This document shows positions 34,595 through 43,614 of a stretch of 63,401 nucleotides of DNA, one piece after another. The translations under genes and the position numbers were made by a program. The notes under the pieces are model-generated. The model was given only the letters and a program-made list of their open reading frames with translations. It searched no databases and was not told the origin of the DNA. Where the stretch lies: assembly GCA_013140695.1 (NCBI GenBank), contig JABFSI010000045.1:1-63401 (forward strand), read 5' to 3'. Source of the DNA: Sideroxydans sp. (lineage in GTDB: Bacteria; Pseudomonadota; Gammaproteobacteria; Burkholderiales; Gallionellaceae). Each line of letters opens with the position of its first letter. Position 1 is the first letter of the stretch.

Positions 34595-35746
34595 ATGACT
34601 TCCACCAAGAACTACCACTGGCGCATCGCCGGTTTCTATTTTTTCTATTACGCCTTCGTAGGGATGTTCTCTCCCTATTGGAGTCTGTACCTGCAATCCA
34701 TCCATTTCACGCCCATCGAGATCGCTGTCTTGATGTCGATCCAGCCGGTGATGCGCATGGTCGCGCCGAATATCTGGGGTTGGCTGGCCGACCATACTGG
34801 CCAGCGTTTGCTGGTGGTGCAGGTGGCGGCGACCTTGAGTGCGGTGTTCTACTTCGGGGTGTTCCTCACTACCAGCTTCTGGGGGCTGTTCTTGGTGTTG
34901 ACGCTGATGGGGTTCTTCTGGAGTGCTTCTATGCCGCTAGTGGAAGCGACCACACTGAGTTATCTGGGCAAGAATACGGCGCATTACGGGCGCATCCGCT
35001 CGTGGGGGTCTATCGGTTTCATCGTGGCGGTGGTGGGGCTGGGTTATGCCTTCGACTACATCGCCATCGTGTGGCTGTTGTGGGCTGGACTGGTGTGCGA
35101 GATAGGTATCCTCATCTTTGCTAGGCAGATACCCAAGACCGAGGTGTTGGCGCACCACACCGATCATCAGCCGATCCGACAGATCGTGATGCAACCCAAG
35201 GTGTTGGCGTTGTTGGGGGCGTGCTTCTTGATGTCGGTGGCGCACGGTCCTTACTACACTTTCTTCTCCATCTATCTGGTTGAACATGGCTACACCAAGA
35301 CCGCAGTCGGCGCGCTGTGGGCGCTGGGTGTCATCTGCGAGATAGCGGTGTTCTTCCTGATGCCTGCGTTGGTGAAGCGATTCGGTTTCACCCGCATCCT
35401 GCTCATCAGCTTCAGCGCGGCGGTGCTGCGCTTCATGCTCATCGGCTGGACGGTGGATGTGGTCGGTTTATTGTTATTCGCGCAGGTGTTGCATGCCTTG
35501 ACTTTTGGTGCTTACCACGCCGCCTCGGTGGGGTTGGTGCATGAATACTTCAAAGGTCGCCATCAGTCCAAGGGGCAGGCGCTGTTCGGCAGTTTCACCT
35601 ATGGCGCGGGTGGTGTGTTGGGTGGGCTGGCGAGTGGGCCGATCTGGCAACACTGGGGGGCGAATGCGCTGTATTCGTTCAGTGCTGCCATGGCGCTATT
35701 GGGTCTGATGTTGATGGCTTGGCAAAGCCATTATCGAAGGGATTAA
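34595..35746 (+). CDS. MFS transporter, HcaT-like (MFS_1_like)
   Basis: A 383-residue permease with about 12 hydrophobic segments. The start YFFYYAFVGMFSPYWSLYLQSIHFTPIEIAVLMSI and the NIWGWLADHTGQR loop are typical of the HcaT/phenylpropionate-type MFS_1_like family. ATG 34595 (MTSTKNYHWRIAGF) is chosen on this alignment. The substrate is unknown. Convergent with the DUF2799 gene, with 3' ends overlapping by 4 bases. Confidence 0.85.
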   Translation: MTSTKNYHWRIAGFYFFYYAFVGMFSPYWSLYLQSIHFTPIEIAVLMSIQPVMRMVAPNIWGWLADHTGQRLLVVQVAATLSAVFYFGVFLTTSFWGLFLVLTLMGFFWSASMPLVEATTLSYLGKNTAHYGRIRSWGSIGFIVAVVGLGYAFDYIAIVWLLWAGLVCEIGILIFARQIPKTEVLAHHTDHQPIRQIVMQPKVLALLGACFLMSVAHGPYYTFFSIYLVEHGYTKTAVGALWALGVICEIAVFFLMPALVKRFGFTRILLISFSAAVLRFMLIGWTVDVVGLLLFAQVLHALTFGAYHAASVGLVHEYFKGRHQSKGQALFGSFTYGAGGVLGGLASGPIWQHWGANALYSFSAAMALLGLMLMAWQSHYRRD

Positions 35747-36312
35747 CGCTGGATGGTGCGGTAACGCTCCTCTTCCCTTCGCTTTTCAAGCTCATGTTCC
35801 TCAAAGCGTAGATCGGCCTTCAGGCGGTCACGGTCGCGATCTAAATCGCGCGCTTCTTTGCGTAAGCGCAACCTGTCTTTTTCCGATTTGTCTTTTTCCA
35901 AAAGCTCGTGCTCCAAACGGTCTAGGCGACTATCGAGGTCTTTGATGCGTATCCTTGCTTTGTAAACATTCAATGCGGCGGTGTTGTTGATATGGAAAGT
36001 CATATCGATATCTGCGGGGCAAACGCCTTGGTATTCCTCGCCATTCAAACCCGTACGGAAAGCATTGCTGGCGACGCAGTATTGCTTCAAACCGCTTTCA
36101 CGTCCTGCTAGGTATTGTTGGGTATCTGGACGGATGCCATATTCTTTGCAGGATTCGGCGTAGTCGTCTACGCGTCTATCAGGCAGTCCAGAGCGCCCAT
36201 CTTGTACACCGAGTTGATGCCAGTCGGAGTTATGGCATTCCTTTTCGCTTAATGTGGAGCAGGCATTGAGTAAGGATAAGAGGGGCAAAATGAAAAATAG
36301 GTTTTTCTTCAT
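35743..36312 (-). CDS. DUF2799 lipoprotein with C-terminal coiled coil
   Basis: A 189-residue lipoprotein: signal peptide with lipobox LNAC (cysteine about 18). The part to about residue 100 has DWHQLGVQDGRSGLPDRRV, CKEYGIRPDTQQYLAGRESGLKQYC and NGEEYQGVCP, matching DUF2799. From about 115 to the end it is a long charged coiled coil (LDSRLDRLEHELLEKDK). Function unknown. Confidence 0.8.
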   Translation of the reverse strand: MKKNLFFILPLLSLLNACSTLSEKECHNSDWHQLGVQDGRSGLPDRRVDDYAESCKEYGIRPDTQQYLAGRESGLKQYCVASNAFRTGLNGEEYQGVCPADIDMTFHINNTAALNVYKARIRIKDLDSRLDRLEHELLEKDKSEKDRLRLRKEARDLDRDRDRLKADLRFEEHELEKRREEERYRTIQR

Positions 36313-36456
36313 GGCAGTCTCAACAGTTGAGTGGGTTGTGTGCTTATTTTAGAGGAAAGTGTGGCAGGGGGATTTTGAAAAGTAGGACGATGTGCGTAAA
36401 TCAGAATAATCAATTCGGGTGATAAACTGCGCGCCTTCTCAACGAGTGACAACACT

Positions 36457-38046
36457 ATGAGCCAAGTATTTCTGTACGACACCACATTACGCGACGGTAC
36501 ACAGCGCGAAGACATCTCTCTATCGGTTGACGACAAGTTGGCGATTGCACAGCGTCTCGCCGATTTTGGTTTCCATTACATCGAAGGCGGCTGGCCGGGT
36601 TCAAACCCCAAGGATCAGGAATTCTTTGCACGTGCGCGCAAGCTGGATCTGAAGCAGGCCAAGCTGGCCGCCTTCGGTCGTACGCGCCAAAAGAATGGTA
36701 CCTGCGAGCAGGACACCAACCTGCAAGCCTTGCTGGATGCGCAAACGCCGGTGGTGACCATCGTCGGCAAGAGCTCTGATTACCACGTGAAATTGGTACT
36801 TTCGGCCACGCTGGAAGAGAACCTCGCCATGATTCGCGACAGCGTTGCCTATCTGAAGTCGCACGGGCGCGAAGTGATGTTCGATGCCGAACATTTCTTC
36901 GATGGCTACCTCGCCAACCGCGATTACGCGCTGGCAACTTTGAAAGCCGCAGCCGATGCAGGCGCGGATTGGTTGGTGTTGTGCGAGACCAACGGCGGTA
37001 AGCTGCCGTGGGAAGTGGAAGACATCGTGCGCGAAGTGCGCAAAGAAATCAGTACGCCGCTGGGTGTGCATTGCCACAACGACACTGGCTGCGGCGTGGC
37101 CAATTCGCTGGCGGCGGTGCGAGGTGGCTGTCTGCAAGTGCAGGGCACGATCAACGGGTACGGCGAGCGCGTGGGCAACGCCAACCTCACCACCATCATC
37201 CCTAACTTGCAATTGAAGATGGGCAAACAAGCCGTGTCGCCAGAACAGTTGCGCGAGATCACCTCGCTCTCGCATTACGTCGCCGAAGTGGTCAACCTCA
37301 AACACTACAACCACGCGCCCTACATCGGTCACAGCGCCTTTGCGCACAAGGGCGGCATCCATGTGGCGGCGATATTGAAGGCGGCGGATACCTATCAACA
37401 CATCGACCCTGCCTTGGTGGGTAATGAGATGCGCTCTGTCGTGTCCGAGCTGTCGGGGCGCGGCAACATCCAGTTCCATGCGAAATCTTTGGGCATCGAG
37501 CTCGACAATGACGCTGCGCAAAAAGTGCTCAGTCACATCAAGCATCTTGAGCATGACGGATTCACCTTCGAGGCGGCAGAAGCCAGCATGGAATTGATGC
37601 TGCATCGTCTGCGCCCCGAGTATCACAAGCCTTTCGAACTCATCGACTATGTGGTCATCACCGAGCGTCGGCAGAGCCGTGGCTTGCTGTCAGAAGCGAC
37701 CGCCAAGGTGAAGGTGGGGGATGAGGTGAAATTCATGGCGGCAGAGGGAAATGGACCTGTGAACGCGCTATCCACCGCCCTGCGCAGTGCGCTGACTTCG
37801 GCTTATCCAGTGTTGAAATCGGTGTGCCTCATCGATTACAAGGTGCGCATCTTGGATAGCGCCAACGGCACGTCGGCTCAAGTGCGCGTACTCATCACCT
37901 TCCAAGGTGGCGGTCACGTGTGGACGACGGTGGGCGCCAGCACAAACATCATCGATGCCAGCTGGCATGCGCTGTCCGATAGTTTGGAGTACGCGCTGAT
38001 TAAGTTGGCGGGCGCATCTGCTATTCAGAGCGAAACATTGGCGTAG
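36457..38046 (+). CDS. cimA: (R)-citramalate synthase CimA
   Basis: A 529-residue enzyme condensing pyruvate and acetyl-CoA to citramalate, the threonine-independent entry to 2-oxobutyrate and isoleucine. HMGL-like barrel with YDTTLRDGTQREDISLSVDDKL at the N-terminus, HCHNDTGCGVANSLAAV near residue 205 and the SAFAHKGGIHVAA block near 292, then the LeuA-type regulatory dimer domain (about 390-520). The wording GTQREDISLS fits CimA rather than 2-isopropylmalate synthase. It stands close to the leuCDB genes whose products process its product. Confidence 0.93.
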   Translation: MSQVFLYDTTLRDGTQREDISLSVDDKLAIAQRLADFGFHYIEGGWPGSNPKDQEFFARARKLDLKQAKLAAFGRTRQKNGTCEQDTNLQALLDAQTPVVTIVGKSSDYHVKLVLSATLEENLAMIRDSVAYLKSHGREVMFDAEHFFDGYLANRDYALATLKAAADAGADWLVLCETNGGKLPWEVEDIVREVRKEISTPLGVHCHNDTGCGVANSLAAVRGGCLQVQGTINGYGERVGNANLTTIIPNLQLKMGKQAVSPEQLREITSLSHYVAEVVNLKHYNHAPYIGHSAFAHKGGIHVAAILKAADTYQHIDPALVGNEMRSVVSELSGRGNIQFHAKSLGIELDNDAAQKVLSHIKHLEHDGFTFEAAEASMELMLHRLRPEYHKPFELIDYVVITERRQSRGLLSEATAKVKVGDEVKFMAAEGNGPVNALSTALRSALTSAYPVLKSVCLIDYKVRILDSANGTSAQVRVLITFQGGGHVWTTVGASTNIIDASWHALSDSLEYALIKLAGASAIQSETLA

Positions 38047-38102
38047 GTGTGGCGTGTGGGAAGGCAATAAATACGGCCTCAATTTTAAGGAGAAATAAAA
38101 GT

Positions 38103-38831
38103 ATGAAATTCGTTTTCGCAATTTATCTATTTTTCTCTGTCGCATGCGCATGGGCAGCAGAGCCTCATCCCGCTATGCAGTCCGAATCATCTGTGGTCGA
38201 AGGCAAGGTGTTGGAAGTGCTGAACGTGGAGAACTTCACCTACCTACGTTTGGATACGCTGCAAGGCGAGGTGTGGGCGGCGGTCATCAAGGGGCAGATC
38301 AAGAAGGGCGATGCGGTCACGCTAGATAACGTGAGTGTGATGAACAACTTCGAGAGCAAGACGCTGAAGCGCAGGTTCGATCAGATATTGTTCGGCAATC
38401 TGGTGGTGACTAATCGCGGGGCGGCTAAACCATCCGCATTGGGTTCTTCATTCAATGCCACAGCTCCGCGCATGCCTGTGGCAGCGCCTAAGTTGGAAGT
38501 CATCAGTGATGCGCCCATCGCCAAAGCGACAGGGGCGAACGCGAAGACGGTCGCCGAGATCGTCACCAACGGCAGCAAGTTGAAAGATAAGACGGTGGTG
38601 GTGCGTGGACGAGTGGTGAAGTACAACCCCGACATCATGGGCAAGAACTGGGTGCATCTACAGGATGGTTCTGGCTCTGAAGCGGACGGAACTAACGACA
38701 TCCTTGTTACGACCACCAGCAAGACCAGCATCGGTGCAGTGGTGACGGTAACGGGCGTGGTGCATACCGATAAGGATTTCAGCGCGGGCTATGCCTACAA
38801 GGTGCTGATCGAAGAAGCGAAGCTGAAGTAA
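38103..38831 (+). CDS. Exported OB-fold protein (NrfJ-like domain)
   Basis: A 242-residue protein with a signal peptide (FVFAIYLFFSVACAWAA) from ATG 38103, which has AAGGAG upstream. Two similar OB-fold-like units: residues about 33-95 (GKVLEVLNVENFTYLRLDTLQGEVWAAV ... SKTLKRRFDQILFG) and about 160-240 (VVVRGRVVKYNPDIMGKNWVHLQDGSG ... VTVTGVVHTDKDFSAGYAYKVLIEEA). The first resembles NrfJ-type periplasmic proteins. Function unknown. Confidence 0.7.
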   Translation: MKFVFAIYLFFSVACAWAAEPHPAMQSESSVVEGKVLEVLNVENFTYLRLDTLQGEVWAAVIKGQIKKGDAVTLDNVSVMNNFESKTLKRRFDQILFGNLVVTNRGAAKPSALGSSFNATAPRMPVAAPKLEVISDAPIAKATGANAKTVAEIVTNGSKLKDKTVVVRGRVVKYNPDIMGKNWVHLQDGSGSEADGTNDILVTTTSKTSIGAVVTVTGVVHTDKDFSAGYAYKVLIEEAKLK

Positions 38832-39043
38832 TACTTTGCTAAGGACGTAAAAAAAAGGCGACTCAAGGGGGGCGCTTTTTATAATTGGGCTATGCGTGTG
38901 CTCGCACGGCGGCTTGAATAAAGGTGAAAACGCTCCGTGCGCATTCCTGCAAATAGCACTGCAGTCGCGTGGACAATGCTTGCCCAGCCTTCCAAACATG
39001 GCCTGCTGTGGCATAATCCGCAGCCCTGAAAAGGTATAACAAA

Positions 39044-40447
39044 ATGAACACTCAAACTCTTTACGACAAACTTTGGAACAGTCATCTGGTGCGCACCGAG
39101 GCGGATGGCACGTCTTTGATTTATATCGACCGTCATTTGGTTCACGAAGTGACCAGCCCGCAAGCCTTCGAGGGGATGCGCATGGCGCATCGAAAACCTT
39201 GGCGTGTCGGCTCCATCTTGGCTGTGCCAGATCACAATGTGCCGACTAAAAATTTAGCCGCAGGGATCACGGATCCGATCTCGCGTCTGCAAGTGGAAAC
39301 ACTGGATGCGAACTGCGCTGAGCTGGGTATCACCGAATTCAAGATGGGCGACATCCGCCAAGGCGTAGTGCATGTGATGGGGCCGGAGCAGGGCGCGACT
39401 TTGCCTGGGATGACCGTGGTGTGCGGCGATTCCCATACCAGTACGCACGGTGCTTTCGGCGCATTGGCGCACGGCATCGGCACATCCGAAGTCGAACACG
39501 TGATGGCGACGCAATGTCTGGTGGCGAAGAAATCCAAGACAATGCTAGTCAAAGTGGACGGCAAGTTGGGACATGGCGTGACTTCGAAAGACATCGCGCT
39601 GGAAGTCATCGGCATGATCGGTACGGCAGGCGGTACGGGCTACGCCATCGAGTTCGGTGGTGACACCATCCGTGGTTTGAGCATGGAAGGACGTATGACT
39701 TTGTGCAACATGGCCATCGAGGCCGGTGCGCGCGCGGGAATGGTGGCGGCGGATGAAGTCACGTTTGAATACATCAAAGGCCGTCCTTTCGCACCTCAGG
39801 CATCGCAGTGGGATGCGGCAGTGACTTACTGGCGCACTTTGCATAGTGATGCGGGCGCGAAATTCGACACCACCATCACCTTGGATGCGGCCAAGATCAA
39901 GCCGCAAGTCACTTGGGGGACATCGCCAGAAATGGTATTGCCGGTGGATGGCATCGTGCCAGATCCTGCAAAAATGGCTGATCCAGTGAAGCGCAGTGAT
40001 ACCGAACGTGCCTTGCAATACATGGGACTGAAGGCGAATACGCCGATCACCGAGATCAAGATCGACAAGGTGTTCATCGGCTCTTGCACCAATGGTCGCA
40101 TCGAAGATATGCGTGCGGCGGCAGCAGTTGCCAAAGGTGGCAAAGTGGCGGCTAGCGTGATGTTGGCGATGGTCGTTCCTGGCTCTGGCTTGGTGAAGGC
40201 GCAAGCTGAAAAAGAGGGGCTGGACAAGATATTTATCGCCGCAGGATTCGAATGGCGTGATCCAGGTTGCTCGATGTGCTTGGCGATGAACGATGACCGC
40301 TTGTCTTCGGGCGAACGTTGTGCGTCGACATCGAATCGCAACTTCGAAGGTCGCCAAGGACAAGGCGGACGTACGCACTTGGTGAGCCCTGCGATGGCTG
40401 CGGCTGCGGCACTCGCAGGTCATTTCGTGGATGTTAGCAAGCAATGA
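39044..40447 (+). CDS. leuC: 3-isopropylmalate dehydratase large subunit LeuC
   Basis: A 467-residue aconitase-family subunit. [4Fe-4S] cysteines are in [14 protein letters not shown] (about 347) and [11 protein letters not shown] (about 407 and 410); the substrate site includes [27 protein letters not shown]. It isomerises 2-isopropylmalate and likely also citramalate from CimA. It depends on Fe-S clusters made by the isc genes in this window. Followed by a small lipoprotein gene overlapping by 4 bases. Confidence 0.96.
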   Translation: MNTQTLYDKLWNSHLVRTEADGTSLIYIDRHLVHEVTSPQAFEGMRMAHRKPWRVGSILAVPDHNVPTKNLAAGITDPISRLQVETLDANCAELGITEFKMGDIRQGVVHVMGPEQGATLPGMTVVCGDSHTSTHGAFGALAHGIGTSEVEHVMATQCLVAKKSKTMLVKVDGKLGHGVTSKDIALEVIGMIGTAGGTGYAIEFGGDTIRGLSMEGRMTLCNMAIEAGARAGMVAADEVTFEYIKGRPFAPQASQWDAAVTYWRTLHSDAGAKFDTTITLDAAKIKPQVTWGTSPEMVLPVDGIVPDPAKMADPVKRSDTERALQYMGLKANTPITEIKIDKVFIGSCTNGRIEDMRAAAAVAKGGKVAASVMLAMVVPGSGLVKAQAEKEGLDKIFIAAGFEWRDPGCSMCLAMNDDRLSSGERCASTSNRNFEGRQGQGGRTHLVSPAMAAAAALAGHFVDVSKQ

Positions 40448-40629
40448 GAGTGGCGCTGATCCTGTTGCTAGCGCTGTTGTCAGCTTGTAATACCTATCAA
40501 GCTGCACGCGGCAATACAACGGGATCAAAAGTCGCAGGTGGTGCAAAGCAAGATGCCAATGCGGCAGGTAATACCATCGAGCGCGCAGCAGGTGAAATCG
40601 GTGAAGCGCTCAACAAGATGTTCAAGTGA
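40444..40629 (+). CDS. Entericidin-like small lipoprotein
   Basis: A 61-residue protein with lipobox LSAC (cysteine about 15) and a mature peptide rich in Ala, Gly and Asn ending [18 protein letters not shown], like entericidin A/B. E. coli entericidins are small membrane-active lipoproteins. The ATG overlaps the leuC stop and the gene sits between leuC and leuD, a placement that recurs in betaproteobacteria. No role in leucine synthesis is known. Confidence 0.8.
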   Translation: MRVALILLLALLSACNTYQAARGNTTGSKVAGGAKQDANAAGNTIERAAGEIGEALNKMFK

Positions 40630-40651
40630 ACGCCTAATTTACGGACGATAG

Positions 40652-41293
40652 ATGATGCAAAAATTCGAAAAATTCTCTGGTTTGGTGGCGCCGTTGGATA
40701 GAGCCAATGTGGATACCGATGCCATCATTCCCAAGCAGTTCTTGAAATCCATCAAACGCTCAGGTTTCGGTCCTTACGCGTTCGATGAGTGGCGCTATCT
40801 GGATCATGGCGAACCCGGGATGGATTGCAGCACGCGTCCGTTGAACAAGGACTTCGTGTTGAATCAAGCACGCTACCAAGGTGCGCAGGTGTTGTTGGCG
40901 CGCGAGAACTTCGGTTGCGGCTCTTCGCGTGAGCATGCGCCATGGGCGCTGGATGATTACGGCTTCCGCGTCGTCATCGCCCCAAGCTTCGCCGATATCT
41001 TCTTCAACAACTGTTTCAAGAACGGCATGCTGCCCATCAAGTTGGCAGCGGACAAGGTCGACGAACTGTTCAAGGCGGTGGAGGCCAAGAACGGCTTCGC
41101 TTTGGCCGTCGATCTGGTGCAGCAAACACTCACGACGCCAGATGGTGTCGTGTACAAATTCGAGGTGGATGAGTTTCGCAAGCATTGTCTGTTGAATGGC
41201 TTGGATGACATCGGTCTGACCCTGCAACATAAGGCTGACATCAGTTCGTTCGAAACGAAGCATCGCGCTTCGCAACCGTGGTTATTTGCATAA
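40652..41293 (+). CDS. leuD: 3-isopropylmalate dehydratase small subunit LeuD
   Basis: A 213-residue swivelling-domain subunit that pairs with LeuC. Motifs [21 protein letters not shown] near residue 20 and [18 protein letters not shown] near residue 83 are diagnostic. Two ATG codons in tandem (40652 and 40655) can both serve. Confidence 0.96.
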   Translation: MMQKFEKFSGLVAPLDRANVDTDAIIPKQFLKSIKRSGFGPYAFDEWRYLDHGEPGMDCSTRPLNKDFVLNQARYQGAQVLLARENFGCGSSREHAPWALDDYGFRVVIAPSFADIFFNNCFKNGMLPIKLAADKVDELFKAVEAKNGFALAVDLVQQTLTTPDGVVYKFEVDEFRKHCLLNGLDDIGLTLQHKADISSFETKHRASQPWLFA

Positions 41294-41311
41294 TTCTCAA
41301 AAGGTACTGAA

Positions 41312-42376
41312 ATGAAGATCGCAGTTTTGCCGGGTGACGGCATCGGAACAGAGATCGTTGCTCAGGCAGCGAAGGTGTTGGAAGCATTGCGTAGCGATGG
41401 CATGAAGATCGAGATGGAGTACGCTCATCTCGGTGGCGCGGCTTATGACGCGGAAGGTGATCCTTTTCCGAAATCGACCGAGAAGTTAGTGAAAGCCTCC
41501 GATGCGGTATTACTGGGGGCTGTGGGCGGCTACCAGTACGACACGTTGCCACGTGATATGCGCCCAGAGCGCGGCTTGCTGCGCATTCGCAAAGAACTCA
41601 ATCTCTTCGCCAATCTGCGTCCTGCGTTGCTCTATCCCGAACTGGCGAACGCTTCCACACTGAAGCCCGAAGTCGTCTCCGGTCTGGACATCATGATCGT
41701 GCGTGAATTGACCGGTGATGTGTATTTCGGTCAGCCACGCGGCATCACGACATTGCCGAATGGCGAGCGCGAAGGCGTGAACACCATGCGTTACTCCGAG
41801 TCGGAGATCATCCGTATCGGTCATGTCGCTTTCGGTATTGCGATGAAGCGCAACAAGAAGCTCTGCTCAGTCGATAAAGCCAACGTGCTGGAGACGACCG
41901 AGCTATGGCGTATGGTGATGACCGAACTCTCCAAAGAATATCCCGAGGTCGCATTGACCCACATGTTGGTGGACAACACTGCGATGCAACTGGTACGCGC
42001 ACCCAAGCAGTTCGATGTGGTGGTCACCGGCAACATCTTCGGTGACATCCTGTCGGATGAGGCATCGATGCTGACGGGTTCTATCGGTATGTTGCCTTCC
42101 GCCTCGCTCGATCAGAACAACAAGGGATTGTATGAGCCTAGTCATGGATCTGCACCGGACATCGCAGGCAAGGACATCGCCAATCCATTGGCCACCATCC
42201 TGTCGGTGGCGATGATGTTGCGCTACACCTTCAACGACGAAGCCAATGCACTGCGTATCGAAGGCGCTGTGCGCAAAGTGTTGCAGCAAGGTCTACGTAC
42301 AGCTGACATATTCGAGGCGGGTATGCAAAAGATAGGTTGTTCCAAGATGGGTGATGCGGTCGTCGCAGCCCTGTGA
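41312..42376 (+). CDS. leuB: 3-isopropylmalate dehydrogenase LeuB
   Basis: A 354-residue NAD-dependent dehydrogenase converting 3-isopropylmalate to 2-oxoisocaproate precursor. [19 protein letters not shown] at the start, [14 protein letters not shown] near residue 132, the [24 protein letters not shown] block near 242 and [20 protein letters not shown] near 272 are all present. Follows leuD by 18 bases. Confidence 0.96.
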   Translation: MKIAVLPGDGIGTEIVAQAAKVLEALRSDGMKIEMEYAHLGGAAYDAEGDPFPKSTEKLVKASDAVLLGAVGGYQYDTLPRDMRPERGLLRIRKELNLFANLRPALLYPELANASTLKPEVVSGLDIMIVRELTGDVYFGQPRGITTLPNGEREGVNTMRYSESEIIRIGHVAFGIAMKRNKKLCSVDKANVLETTELWRMVMTELSKEYPEVALTHMLVDNTAMQLVRAPKQFDVVVTGNIFGDILSDEASMLTGSIGMLPSASLDQNNKGLYEPSHGSAPDIAGKDIANPLATILSVAMMLRYTFNDEANALRIEGAVRKVLQQGLRTADIFEAGMQKIGCSKMGDAVVAAL

Positions 42377-42390
42377 ACTAAAGGATAGTC

Positions 42391-43494
42391 ATGAAAGTTG
42401 GTTTGATCGGTTGGCGCGGTATGGTGGGCTCGGTGCTCATGCAACGCATGCGCGAAGAAAAGGATTTCGACCATATCGATGCAGTGTTTTTCACTACATC
42501 CAATGTTGGCGGAGAAGCGCCTGCTGAAGCGCGCGGTGCATCGCTCAAGGATGCCTACGACCTAAAAGAGTTGATGGCGATGGATACCCTCATCTCTTGC
42601 CAAGGTGGTGACTACACCACCGAGATATTCCCCAAGCTGCGTGCGGCAGGGTGGCAGGGCTATTGGATCGATGCGGCTTCAACACTACGCATGGAAAAAG
42701 ATGCCGTCATCATCCTCGATCCGGTCAATCTTGATCTCATCAAGAAATCGCTGGCGAATGGTGGCAAGAATTTCATCGGTGGCAATTGCACCAACAGTAT
42801 CTTGTTGATGGGCTTGGGCGGCTTGTTCCATGCGGGGCTGGTGGAGTGGGTGTCGTCCATGACTTATCAGGCCGCTTCTGGTGCTGGTGCGCAGAACATG
42901 CGCGAGCTGTTGAATCAGATGGGTGTGGCCCATGCTTGTGTAGCTGACCTGTTGTCAGATCCAAAGTCGGCAATCCTTGAGATCGATCGCCGCCTTGCAG
43001 AGACATTGCGTTCGTCAGATATGCCGACGGAGAACTTCGGTGCTCCGTTGGCAGGCAGTCTGATCCCGTGGATCGACAAGCAACTCGACAATGGTCAGTC
43101 CAAAGAAGAATGGAAGGGGCAAGCCGAGGTCAACAAGATACTGGGTACGTCGCAACGTATCCCTGTAGACGGACTGTGTGTTCGTATTGGTGCGATGCGT
43201 TGCCATAGTTTGGCGTTGACGCTCAAGTTGAAGAAGGACGTGCCGCTGAACGAGATCGAAGCGCTCATCAAGGGTGGCAATCCTTGGGTCAAGTTCGTTC
43301 CGAATGATCGTGCGATTAGCGTCAAAGAGCTCACACCCGTTGCTGTGACAGGCAAGTTGGATGTGGCGGTCGGTCGCGTACGCAAGATGGAATTAGGCCC
43401 TGAATTCGTGAGTGCTTTCGTCTGTGGTGACCAATTGCTATGGGGAGCAGCTGAACCTCTGCGTCGTATGTTGCGTATTCTGATTGGCAAGTAG
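42391..43494 (+). CDS. asd: Aspartate-semialdehyde dehydrogenase
   Basis: A 367-residue NADPH enzyme of lysine, threonine and methionine synthesis, of the longer Gram-negative type. N-terminal [20 protein letters not shown], active-site cysteine in [18 protein letters not shown] near residue 134, and [17 protein letters not shown] with the catalytic histidine near 274. It follows leuB by 14 bases and is probably in one transcript with the leu genes. Confidence 0.96.
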   Translation: MKVGLIGWRGMVGSVLMQRMREEKDFDHIDAVFFTTSNVGGEAPAEARGASLKDAYDLKELMAMDTLISCQGGDYTTEIFPKLRAAGWQGYWIDAASTLRMEKDAVIILDPVNLDLIKKSLANGGKNFIGGNCTNSILLMGLGGLFHAGLVEWVSSMTYQAASGAGAQNMRELLNQMGVAHACVADLLSDPKSAILEIDRRLAETLRSSDMPTENFGAPLAGSLIPWIDKQLDNGQSKEEWKGQAEVNKILGTSQRIPVDGLCVRIGAMRCHSLALTLKLKKDVPLNEIEALIKGGNPWVKFVPNDRAISVKELTPVAVTGKLDVAVGRVRKMELGPEFVSAFVCGDQLLWGAAEPLRRMLRILIGK

Positions 43495-43614
43495 CAAGTT
43501 CAAAAAAGTGGTTGATTACCGTTGGTTAGTGCGTGAAGTTAGAGCTTGCATGAGCTTGCATCACTAACTCTCTGATGTTAGTCTGAATTATCTGGGAAAG
43601 AAAAAGGTGGCAGT
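43495..43614. promoter_or_regulatory. fimV leader: hairpin and 10-base tandem duplication
   Basis: GTTAGTG (43525-43531) and CACTAAC (43562-43568) can form a stem around a tandem duplication of GAGCTTGCAT (43542-43551 and 43552-43561). No convincing promoter hexamers were identified; no U-run follows, so it is not a clear terminator. Confidence 0.45.

Noticed and set aside
36601-37626. Long open frame of 341 codons antisense to cimA
   Set aside because: It lies wholly inside cimA on the other strand, has the Arg/His/Leu-rich look of a codon-position shadow and no family motif.
38849-38882. Terminator before leuC (AAAAAAGGCG...GGCGCTTTTT)
   Set aside because: The arms pair only partly, with a bulge and mismatches; too weak to list as a terminator.
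39545-40546. Open frame of 333 codons antisense to leuC
   Set aside because: Complement of a conserved gene with strong third-position bias; no recognisable domain, no ribosome site.
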